The notes under the pieces: model-generated | The model's input: only the letters and a program-made list of their open reading frames with translations | What the model was told of the DNA's origin: nothing | The model's database searches: none | Made by a program: the position numbers and the translations under genes | Assembly: GCA_934675735.1 (NCBI GenBank) | Contig: CAKURR010000002.1 | Location: 1-64,000 of the forward strand | Direction: 5' to 3' | Source of the DNA: an uncultured Clostridia bacterium | GTDB lineage: Bacteria; Bacillota; Clostridia; Christensenellales; Aristaeellaceae | DNA length: 64,000 nt | In this document: piece by piece, positions 26,197-32,667 of the stretch | Layout of the letters: the number at the start of each line of letters is the position of its first letter | Position numbering within the stretch: position 1 is the stretch's first letter

Positions 26197-26571
26197 TTAC
26201 GCCTCGAGCTTCTCCACGGACGCGTCGGGCGCGTTGCGGCGAACCGAGTCGATGCCGTTCAGGCAGGAAGCCTTCGCCTTATAACCCTCGCCGACCGCGA
26301 TAATCTCGCCGTTTCTGGCTTTGAGACGGAAGCGGAACTCGCCCGTCTTATCGGCATAGACCTCGAACTTGGGGTTGGCGACGGTCTCGTAGCCCGCCAC
26401 TGTCTGATCTTCCAGCTTGGCTTCCACCGCGTTCTTGCGCACGGATTCGATGCCACTCATGCACGCGGCCTCGGTGGTATAGATTTCGCTGGTCGCGATA
26501 ACCTCGCCGTTGCCCGCTTTCAGATTAAACATCACGCCGTTCTTAACCTGCTTCACGACAAACTTGCCCAT
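26197..26571 (-). CDS. YegP-like protein with two tandem DUF1508 domains
   Basis: 124 residues made of two similar halves. The first runs MGKFVVKQVKNGVMFNLKAG to GIESVRKNA, the second FEVYADKTGEFRFRLKARNG to GIDSVRRNAPDA. This tandem layout is typical of YegP proteins. The biochemical role of the family is not settled. It is a small soluble protein with its own terminator. Confidence 0.9.
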   Translation of the reverse strand: MGKFVVKQVKNGVMFNLKAGNGEVIATSEIYTTEAACMSGIESVRKNAVEAKLEDQTVAGYETVANPKFEVYADKTGEFRFRLKARNGEIIAVGEGYKAKASCLNGIDSVRRNAPDASVEKLEA

Positions 26572-26704
26572 AGTTGTGTTCTCCTTCTTTGTCTGTTGTA
26601 CCGCGATGCGGCCTGTTGGCTATATTTTACAAGATTTCTCCGCCCCTGTAAAGGGTTTTGAATATAGAGCGACACAATTTGTGGTACAAAGGCGCTTGAA
26701 CTGT

Positions 26705-26929
26705 TCAGATTTTGTCGCCGGTGTCCTTCATGACAAAATAAGCTTCGTATTCACATTCCATTGCTTCCGCAATTTCTTTGATTTCCTTTTCGGCAAAATT
26801 ATCACGCGACATTTTATTGGAAAGGTTCTGCCGAGTCTGCCCTGTTTTTTCGGCAAGGTCGCCCATCGTCATTCCTCTGCGTTTGAGGACGATTTTTATT
26901 TTTTCTCCTGCTGTCAATCCCACGAACAT
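26705..26929 (-). CDS. Small XRE-family regulator (phage-repressor size)
   Basis: 74 residues from ATG 26929. The helix-turn-helix reads MGDLAEKTGQTRQNLSNKMS, with a tail that ends EYEAYFVMKDTGDKI. The ribosome site AAAGGGGG is very close to this ATG, so GTG 26923 is an alternative start. A strong promoter with a near-palindrome over its -10 box lies just upstream, which points to autoregulation. Confidence 0.85.
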   Translation of the reverse strand: MFVGLTAGEKIKIVLKRRGMTMGDLAEKTGQTRQNLSNKMSRDNFAEKEIKEIAEAMECEYEAYFVMKDTGDKI

Positions 26930-26944
26930 GCCCCCTTTTGTTTC

Positions 26945-26973
26945 ATTATACATTCAAAGGTGTAATCGGTCAA
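26945..26973 (-). promoter_or_regulatory. Promoter and likely operator of the XRE gene at 26929
   Basis: On the minus strand TTGACC (26973-26968), 17 nt, TATAAT (26950-26945). ATTATAC and GTGTAAT, on either side of 8 nt, form an inverted repeat with one mismatch over the -10 box. Confidence 0.8.
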
Positions 26974-27013
26974 GAAATGATGTTTTTCTACACGATAAAA
27001 TTACATTTTTGCA

Positions 27014-27042
27014 TTGACAATTTTCACGATTAAGTGTATAAT
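27014..27042 (+). promoter_or_regulatory. Promoter of the small gene at 27105
   Basis: TTGACA (27014-27019), exactly 17 nt, TATAAT (27037-27042). It stands back to back with the promoter of the XRE gene at 26929, only about 40 nt apart, so one bound regulator could affect both. Confidence 0.85.
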
Positions 27043-27104
27043 CCATTCTATAAAAAAAGAAAAGCATCCATATTCCATTCAATTTTCAGAAAGAAGGTTA
27101 CACC

Positions 27105-27335
27105 ATGCTTCCATTCTTCCAAAATGCCGCGGATGAACTCGCCCGCAAACGTCTCGACCAAATCGAAACGGAATTGACGCAGAACCCCGACCGATACCCC
27201 GCCTTCGCGGCCGCCCTGCATGAGCTGGGCGAAACGGACTGCGGCACGGCCTACGCGCAGGAACTGGCGGTCGAAGCATATAAACGGGGTTTCTGCGACG
27301 GCGTGCGGGTTGGGCTGGCGCTTTGCGCGGGATAA
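27105..27335 (+). CDS. Small helical protein of unknown function
   Basis: 76 residues, start ATG 27105 behind AGAAGG. Sequence such as ADELARKRLDQIETELTQNP and a C-terminal YKRGFCDGVRVGLALCAG suggest an all-helical soluble protein. I do not recognise it with certainty. It is read from a consensus promoter divergent from an XRE regulator, which may control it. A hairpin terminator follows at once. Confidence 0.65.
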   Translation: MLPFFQNAADELARKRLDQIETELTQNPDRYPAFAAALHELGETDCGTAYAQELAVEAYKRGFCDGVRVGLALCAG

Positions 27336-27344
27336 ACGAAAAGG

Positions 27345-27378
27345 CCCTCTTTCCGAAAGCGGAAAGAGGGAAAATTTT
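27345..27378. terminator. Bidirectional terminator
   Basis: CCCTCTTTCC-GAAAGC-GGAAAGAGGG with AAAATTTT on one side and TTTTCG on the other in the minus direction. It lies between convergent genes. Confidence 0.8.
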
Positions 27379-28753
27379 AGTTGTTCAGCCAATCCAGATT
27401 CTGTTCTTCGCCGTTAACCGTGCAATTATAGGCGTTTTCGTTTGCCCAGCGATACGCATACGACCCTTTTTCAACGGTAAACTGACAATCAGGGTCGAAA
27501 GCATCCGTCGCGATATCCTCCAGCGACTCGGGAAGATAGACGGGCTGCGTAATGGCGGAATTTTCAAATGCATGCGATTCTATCTTTTCGATTCCGTCGG
27601 AAAGCTGAATATGATTAACGCTGACCCGATCATAAACTAATGTTGAAATTGCATTCCTAAATGCGCCCTCCGGAATCACCTTACAGCTTCCCGGAATTTT
27701 AACAAAGAATTGAATACACGCCTCATCAAATGCGTATTTCCCGATCGATTCGATATGTTCCAAATTCAGTTTTTCAATTATCCTCCCCCAGTGACCAGAA
27801 AAAGCATATTCTCCTATAGAAGAAATGGGCGCATCGCATCTTATATACATAGCTCCCCCAGTTGTTGTCCAATCATCATTATAAAAAGCCTTATCGGGAA
27901 TATTTCTCAATTTGCTTTCAGCCCCGATGGAAATAACGCCCCTCTTTCCTGCTCTTACTATAAAATTTTTGAAACAGGCCTCGCCGATTTCCTCTACCGA
28001 ATCCGGAATTTGGAAAATAACCTCATCAATCAGATTATGACTATTACCTACGCTTGCGTGTTCAAAAGCGTGTGCACCGATTTTTCGGATGTTTTCTCCC
28101 CAGCTTTGACTTTGCTGTGTGTCATCGCTAGACCATGTGCTATTCCAACTCTCAAAAAATGCATAATCGCCGATTTCTTCTATCGTAGAGGGCAATGCCA
28201 TCTTACCTTCTGCAATACCGCATTTTGAAATCCGATAGCACGCGTAGTCGCCAATGATGCGGATTCCTTCCGGAATGCTCGCGCCTTCCTTTCCCTGTAT
28301 GAGTTCTTTTTTGGCTTTGTTGTAGAGCGCGCCGTCGATAACCGCAAACATCGGATGGTTAGCCGACACACGATAAACAATTTCGTCGCAGCCGACAAAC
28401 ACGCCTTTGCCTATGGATTCAAGCCCATCGGGAAGGTTGATTGACGTAACGTTCGCGTTCCAAAACGCGAAATCGCCGATAGATTTTACGCTCTCGGGCA
28501 AGGTCACGGAAATTCCGATTTTTCTATTTTTTTCGTCCTTGTAAAATGCCTTATCGCCAATCGCGGCAACGGTATATCCGTCAACCATCTGCGGAATGAT
28601 GATGTTTTCGTCGCTTGCGCCGGAATAGCCGGTTATGGTCGCTGTGCCGTTGCCCTTTATCTCATATTTGAAATTTCCGCTTGTTGCTGCCGACGCAGTC
28701 GATGCCAGCATCAAAAGCAGCGCTGTCAAAAGCAAATAACAACATCTTTTCAT
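27377..28753 (-). CDS. Exported leucine-rich-repeat protein (BspA-like, LRR_5)
   Basis: 458 residues with a signal peptide (about 1-22, ending STASAA). The rest is a run of about 23-residue BspA-type repeats such as VTLPESVKSIGDFAFWNANV and INLPDGLESIGKGVFVGC. It would be a secreted or surface protein binding host or environmental partners. No anchor or sorting motif is seen. Base composition is clearly lower in GC than the core genes, which suggests transfer. Its ATG overlaps the stop of the upstream small gene (ATGA). Confidence 0.9.
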   Translation of the reverse strand: MKRCCYLLLTALLLMLASTASAATSGNFKYEIKGNGTATITGYSGASDENIIIPQMVDGYTVAAIGDKAFYKDEKNRKIGISVTLPESVKSIGDFAFWNANVTSINLPDGLESIGKGVFVGCDEIVYRVSANHPMFAVIDGALYNKAKKELIQGKEGASIPEGIRIIGDYACYRISKCGIAEGKMALPSTIEEIGDYAFFESWNSTWSSDDTQQSQSWGENIRKIGAHAFEHASVGNSHNLIDEVIFQIPDSVEEIGEACFKNFIVRAGKRGVISIGAESKLRNIPDKAFYNDDWTTTGGAMYIRCDAPISSIGEYAFSGHWGRIIEKLNLEHIESIGKYAFDEACIQFFVKIPGSCKVIPEGAFRNAISTLVYDRVSVNHIQLSDGIEKIESHAFENSAITQPVYLPESLEDIATDAFDPDCQFTVEKGSYAYRWANENAYNCTVNGEEQNLDWLNN

Positions 28754-28971
28754 CGTTTATACCTCTCTTCTCTTTCCCGTTCTTCGACTTGCGCGTTTAC
28801 ATAGGCTTCAATATCCGCCATGCTGTCGTCACACGATACGTATACAATGTTTCCGTCCACATCCGTATAATGCAGAATCCCCCTTGAATCTTTTCGCTTC
28901 ATGATATGGCATTTTCGGCAAATCCAGCGTTCGCCGAAGGCTTCCACTTCCCAATCGTGTTTGCAATCCAA
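28750..28971 (-). CDS. Small zinc-ribbon-like protein in operon with the LRR protein
   Basis: 73 residues. The start is TTG 28971, chosen because AAGGAGG lies 8 nt upstream and no ATG fits. The first 22 residues carry a possible zinc site (C3, H5, C18xxC21 in CKHDWEVEAFGERWICRKCH). The tail is charged (EEREREERYKR). The stop overlaps the LRR gene start by 4 nt, so the two are probably co-translated. Function unknown. Confidence 0.75.
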   Translation of the reverse strand: MDCKHDWEVEAFGERWICRKCHIMKRKDSRGILHYTDVDGNIVYVSCDDSMADIEAYVNAQVEEREREERYKR

Positions 28972-29033
28972 CTCTCTTCCCTCCTTTTGTCGCTTCGAGT
29001 TTGTTTTAACTACAATTCGTTGACGTTGTTTGA

Positions 29034-29062
29034 ATTATAACATAAAATAAATGCCCATTCAA
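29034..29062 (-). promoter_or_regulatory. Promoter of the zinc-ribbon/LRR operon
   Basis: On the minus strand TTGAAT (29062-29057), 17 nt, TATAAT (29039-29034). Confidence 0.75.
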
Positions 29063-29105
29063 CGAGAATAGACAAAAAATATTCGACGAATCCGCCTTAA
29101 AAGTC

Positions 29106-29134
29106 CGCTATCATGGAATCAAGAGGTGATAGCG
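29106..29134. repeat. 8-bp inverted repeat spanning the ribosome site of the XRE gene at 29135
   Basis: CGCTATCA (29106-29113) and TGATAGCG (29127-29134) are perfect inverted arms. The right arm overlaps GAGGTGA and touches the ATG directly. Confidence 0.75.
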
Positions 29135-29461
29135 ATGAACGAAGATTTTGTCCGCGAGCGGATAACCGCGCTTCGGCTGAAAAAGGGCGTTTCGGAATAC
29201 CAGATGAGTTATGATTTAGGGCACAGCCGCGGCTATGTCTACAACATCTCGTCGGGCAAAGCGCTTCCGCCGCTCAAAGAGTTTTTCGCTATCTGTGATT
29301 ATTTCGGCTTAACCCCCGCGCAGTTTTTCGACGAAGGCACGCAGAACCCCGAACTGATTCAAAAAGCCGTCAGCGGCATGAAGCAGCTGAATGAAGCCGA
29401 TTTGCTGATGCTGCTGGGGCTGATTAACCGCCTGCTGGATACAAAAAGCGAAGGAACATGA
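29135..29461 (+). CDS. Small XRE-family regulator
   Basis: 108 residues from ATG 29135 behind AGAGGTGA. The helix-turn-helix domain covers residues 5-65 (KGVSEYQMSYDLGHSRGYVY, LPPLKEFFAICDYFGLTPAQ). A C-terminal helical tail resembles that of the XRE protein at 25303 in layout. It is divergent from the zinc-ribbon/LRR operon and may regulate it. Its ribosome site lies in an inverted repeat. Confidence 0.85.
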   Translation: MNEDFVRERITALRLKKGVSEYQMSYDLGHSRGYVYNISSGKALPPLKEFFAICDYFGLTPAQFFDEGTQNPELIQKAVSGMKQLNEADLLMLLGLINRLLDTKSEGT

Positions 29462-29480
29462 ATTGCTCCTTCGCTTTTTT
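29443..29480 (+). terminator. Terminator overlapping the end of the XRE gene
   Basis: AGCGAAGGA and TCCTTCGCT pair and are followed by six Ts. The stop codon lies in the loop. Confidence 0.85.
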
Positions 29481-29495
29481 GGCCTTCGACAGCCG

Positions 29496-29759
29496 TCAGT
29501 CGGCCTGACCGCACATTTGGGCGGCGTAATAATCGCGCTCGTCGTAGACGAGATGATCGTGCAGATAATCCTCCAGTTCGCTCAGCAGCGCGCCGCCGTT
29601 CGGCGCGGCATAAAAGATGGCGTCAAAGTTCTTTTCGTCGCTGCGGACGAGCTCGCGCAGATACTGCGCATACTCTGCGTCGTTCATCGTTTTTCGCGCG
29701 TTTTGGATTTCGGCAATTCGTTTCTCGTCGCGTTCTTCGGGCATGAGCTTGACTTTCAT
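29496..29759 (-). CDS. Uncharacterised small acidic protein
   Basis: 87 residues, ATG 29759 behind AAAGGAGAGG, so translation is likely. The sequence is helical and charged (ERDEKRIAEIQNARKTMNDA) and ends with aromatic residues (HDHLVYDERDYYAAQMCGQAD). I do not recognise a family. It faces the XRE gene tail to tail. Confidence 0.6.
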   Translation of the reverse strand: MKVKLMPEERDEKRIAEIQNARKTMNDAEYAQYLRELVRSDEKNFDAIFYAAPNGGALLSELEDYLHDHLVYDERDYYAAQMCGQAD

Positions 29760-30255
29760 GGGTTTGTCCTCTCCTTTTTCGCATTTTGAATTGCGTGCGT
29801 TTTTCGATTTGACAGCTTCTGCGGCATCATATTCATGTACCTTCTTATCATTTTGGATACAATTCGTTCAATCCCTTCCCGCTTTTCCATTTCTTCGGCC
29901 AAAAAATGAAAAAACGGATTGATAACATCTCTCTCCTATTCATTGTATTCGCTTCCTGCCCCAAAGATGACGAACCGCCCGAAGATACACGCATATCCGG
30001 CACAATCCGAAAAACGCCGCAGCGCGCACAGTACTTTGGTGTGACATAATTCGTGACATAATCAGAAAAACAATGTGCTGTGGAAACACTCTCGCGACAT
30101 AAATATGACATCATTTGGCGTTCAGAGGGCGAAAAGAGGGCTGCACCTCTTTGAAGATGCAGCCCTCGTTTTTTCTATCTGTTTATCTCGCCCGCGTGCG
30201 CCGAAGCCTGATTTTCCGTCAAACTCCGGCGGAAATCACTGCAGGCTGTGCCTGC
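29760..30255. other. Intergenic stretch with GACAT direct repeats, no convincing gene
   Basis: About 500 bp without a supported gene; a minus-strand frame of 88 codons lacks a ribosome site and family features. It holds two tandem copies of GTGACATAAT (30041 and 30053), and further GACAT words at 30096 and 30107. These iteron-like words may be protein-binding sites upstream of the gene at 29759. Confidence 0.5.
30132..30174. terminator. Terminator of the rubrerythrin gene (bidirectional)
   Basis: GAGGGCTGCA and TGCAGCCCTC form a 10-bp stem, with TTTTC on the minus side and GTTTTTTC on the plus side. Confidence 0.8.
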
Positions 30256-30801
30256 TTACTTGCCGAAGTACCGCTTGAGCAGCCCCTCGAAGGCCTTGCC
30301 GTGGCGGGCTTCGTCGCGCGCCATCTCATGCACGGTGTCGTGGATCGCGTCGAGGTTATACTGCTTAGCCAGCTTCGCCAGCTCAACCTTGCCCTCGGTC
30401 GCGCCGTTCTCGGCGTCCACGCGCATTTCAAGATTCTTCTTGGTGGAGTCGGTCACGACTTCGCCCAGCAGCTCGGCGAACTTGGCGGCGTGCTCGGCCT
30501 CTTCATACGCGGCCTTCTCCCAGTAGAGGCCGATTTCCGGATAGCCCTCGCGATGCGCGACACGCGCCATCGCCAGATACATGCCGACCTCGCTGCACTC
30601 GCCCGCGAAGTTCGCGCGCAGGCCGTCGATAATCTCCTGCGGGCAGCCCTTGGCCACGCCGACCACATGCTCGGCCGCCCAGGCGCGCTCGCCCTTCTGC
30701 TCGGTAAACTTGCTCGCCGGCACGCCGCACTGCGGGCACTTCTCCGGCGGGTTCTCGCCTTCCCAAACATAACCGCAAACCGTGCAAATCCACTTTTTCA
30801 T
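30256..30801 (-). CDS. rbr: Reverse-type rubrerythrin (rubredoxin domain first)
   Basis: 181 residues. The N-terminal rubredoxin-like domain has CTVCGYVWEG and CPQCGVPA. The four-helix di-iron domain that follows has the ligands in the FAGECSEVGMYLAMA, KAAYEEAEHAAKF and EMARDEARHGKAFE segments. Classical rubrerythrin carries the rubredoxin part at the C-terminus; this order marks the reverse type of anaerobes. It reduces hydrogen peroxide. A Fur/PerR-family regulator lies just upstream, fitting an oxidative-stress unit. Confidence 0.93.
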   Translation of the reverse strand: MKKWICTVCGYVWEGENPPEKCPQCGVPASKFTEQKGERAWAAEHVVGVAKGCPQEIIDGLRANFAGECSEVGMYLAMARVAHREGYPEIGLYWEKAAYEEAEHAAKFAELLGEVVTDSTKKNLEMRVDAENGATEGKVELAKLAKQYNLDAIHDTVHEMARDEARHGKAFEGLLKRYFGK

Positions 30802-30858
30802 ACTCGTTTCCTCCTGTTTTTTGTCGTTTTTGTTGAGCCGCCGAAGGCCGTTGAACGC

Positions 30859-31251
30859 TCAGCCCTCGTCGGTTGACGCCTTCTGTCCGCCCATGCAGTC
30901 CTTGCAGACGCCGTGGGCCGTTACCTCGCACCAAGAAACTCGGTGCCCGCAGCATTTCGCGGCTTCCGCCGCCATGCCTGTGAAATCCGCCTCGATATCG
31001 TAGACCCTGCCGCACTGCTCGCAGACGAAGTGCATGTGATTGGTGCGGGTGTATTCGTATACCGCGCTCTTCTTGCCGAGGGAGAGCCTGCGAATCAGGC
31101 CCATCTCCGTCAGGTGATCCAGCGCCCGGTAGACGGTTGCCGTCCCGATACCGTCCAAATTTTCCAGAATCTCGTCTGCGGTGAGGTGACAGCGTCTGGC
31201 GGCCAGCACATCCAGCACCGTCTGCGCCTGTGCGCTGATTTTGCTTTTCAT
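30859..31251 (-). CDS. Fur/PerR-family metal-dependent regulator
   Basis: 130 residues. The winged helix (TADEILENLDGIGTATVYRA) is followed by the dimer domain with two CxxC zinc sites (CEQCG and CKDCMG) and His-rich metal sites (TRTNHMHFVCEQ). Next to rubrerythrin, a peroxide-sensing PerR role is more likely than iron control, but that is inference. It has a consensus promoter and a 13-bp palindrome like a PerR/Fur box upstream. Confidence 0.9.
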   Translation of the reverse strand: MKSKISAQAQTVLDVLAARRCHLTADEILENLDGIGTATVYRALDHLTEMGLIRRLSLGKKSAVYEYTRTNHMHFVCEQCGRVYDIEADFTGMAAEAAKCCGHRVSWCEVTAHGVCKDCMGGQKASTDEG

Positions 31252-31287
31252 TGCTCATCGCCTCGCTTAGTGAGAAGCTGTATCATC

Positions 31288-31350
31288 ATTATATCCATAC
31301 AAGTCCGCTTTGTCAAGCGTTTTTGAAAAACTTTTTGAGAATTATTCTCG
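31288..31350 (-). promoter_or_regulatory. Promoter and PerR/Fur-like box of the regulator-rubrerythrin unit
   Basis: On the minus strand TTGACA (31316-31311), 17 nt, TATAAT (31293-31288). Upstream lies the perfect palindrome GAGAAT-T-ATTCTC (31337-31349), which matches the 7-1-7 layout of PerR/Fur boxes. Confidence 0.75.
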
Positions 31351-31376
31351 TTTTCAGTCCGAACATAAAGCGCAGT

Positions 31377-31574
31377 TTATTTTGTGCGGCAGAAAATGAG
31401 GATCGCCGCGAGCGCAACCACGCAAACCACGATAAACACATCGAGCACGGGAAGCGGGATGTTGATTCTATCGTAAATCTGTTCTTTGAGATTTTTTTGT
31501 TGTTTGGTTTCTTCCACGATTTTATCAACCATCGCTTCGTCGATTTTCTTTTTGGACTTTCTTTCTTCGCTCAT
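31377..31574 (-). CDS. Small membrane protein with one C-terminal helix
   Basis: 65 residues from ATG 31574, behind AAAGGAA at 9 nt. A charged N-terminal half (SEERKSKKKIDEAMVDKIVE) is followed by one membrane helix (VLDVFIVVCVVALAAILIFC) and a short RTK end. The layout is that of a tail-anchored protein with its soluble part inside. No family recognised. It lies between the Fur/PerR unit and the mgl operon. Confidence 0.6.
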   Translation of the reverse strand: MSEERKSKKKIDEAMVDKIVEETKQQKNLKEQIYDRINIPLPVLDVFIVVCVVALAAILIFCRTK

Positions 31575-31599
31575 TCTATTATTCCTTTCTCGAATCCAA

Positions 31600-31633
31600 A
31601 AATCCGCCACGCATGACACGCGGCGGATTCAAA
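31600..31633 (-). terminator. Probable terminator of the mglBAC operon
   Basis: On the minus strand AATCCGCC.GCG and CG.GGCGGATT pair and are followed by TTTGG. Confidence 0.55.
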
Positions 31634-31643
31634 GGGGGCTTTT

Positions 31644-32642
31644 TTACTTCTTCGCCAGATACTTACGCAGATCAAGCGCAACAGCGATAATGATAACCAG
31701 ACCCTGCGCAATGTAGGTGTAGGAAGATTCCACGCCGAGGAACTGGAGAACAATCTTCAACACCTCGAACACCAGAACGCCGATGAGGATACCCGGAATC
31801 GTACCGACGCCGCCGTTGACGGAAACGCCGCCGATGGTGCAGCCCGCGATAGCTTCAAGCTCCCAGCCCTGCGCGGTATTGACCGAACAGCCGCCGGACT
31901 TCGCGCAGACGAGGAAACCGGTCAGACCATAGAGCGCGCCAGCCAGCATGTAAATCAAAATCTTGCTTCTGTTGACATTGATGCCCGCAACCTCAGCCGC
32001 ATTTTCGTTGCCGCCGATGGCATACATATACTTGCCGTAGCGGGTCTTGTTATACAAGAACCACATGAACAGGCCGATGAAAATCGCGATAATCGTCAGG
32101 TTGCTCAACATGCGCGTACCGACGTAGCCCGTCGCCAGACCCGTGTAGTCGCTGCGCAGACCGCCAATCGGAATCGCACCCGTATACACAAGGCAAGCGC
32201 CGTAAACCAGCGTCTGCATACCCAGCGTCGCGATGAACGGCGGCACTTTGAGGAAAGCGATAACAGAACCGTTCACAGCACCGATCAGCGCGCACAGCGC
32301 GACGACGATCAGCAGAACCACGAACAGCGGCATCTCCGGCATACCCGGGTAGAAGCGCTGGTCGTAATTGGCGCGCTGCATCAGAATGCCGGAAAGGCAA
32401 GCCGCAAGGCCAGCCACGCGGCCAGCGGAAAGGTCAGTGCCCTTGGTAATCAAGCATCCGGAAACGCCGCAGGCAATGATGAAGCGAACAGCGGTATTGG
32501 AAAGCAGGTTACGAATGTTGTTCGCAGAAAGGAAGTTCTTGTTCTGTGTGCTGACGAACACGGATGCGAGGAAGATCAGCACGATGATGATGTTTTCGGA
32601 AAGCCATTTGCCAATGGATTTCACGCTGAATTTCTTGCCCAT
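31644..32642 (-). CDS. mglC: Galactose/methylgalactoside-type ABC permease MglC
   Basis: 332 residues, eight or more membrane helices, of the BPD_transp_2 type. The EAA-like loop region reads RYGKYMYAIGGNENAAEVAG, and the early helices contain GCLITKGTDLSAGRVAGLAA. It is the membrane channel of the sugar importer encoded with the ATPase and binding protein upstream. One permease gene is normal for the mgl and rbs types. Confidence 0.92.
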   Translation of the reverse strand: MGKKFSVKSIGKWLSENIIIVLIFLASVFVSTQNKNFLSANNIRNLLSNTAVRFIIACGVSGCLITKGTDLSAGRVAGLAACLSGILMQRANYDQRFYPGMPEMPLFVVLLIVVALCALIGAVNGSVIAFLKVPPFIATLGMQTLVYGACLVYTGAIPIGGLRSDYTGLATGYVGTRMLSNLTIIAIFIGLFMWFLYNKTRYGKYMYAIGGNENAAEVAGINVNRSKILIYMLAGALYGLTGFLVCAKSGGCSVNTAQGWELEAIAGCTIGGVSVNGGVGTIPGILIGVLVFEVLKIVLQFLGVESSYTYIAQGLVIIIAVALDLRKYLAKK

Positions 32643-32667
32643 AATAAGTAGTTCTCCTTTGCGTTAC

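Noticed and set aside
29848..30114. 88-codon minus-strand frame in the gap before rubrerythrin
   Set aside because: No ribosome site, no recognisable domain and it runs over the GACAT repeats.
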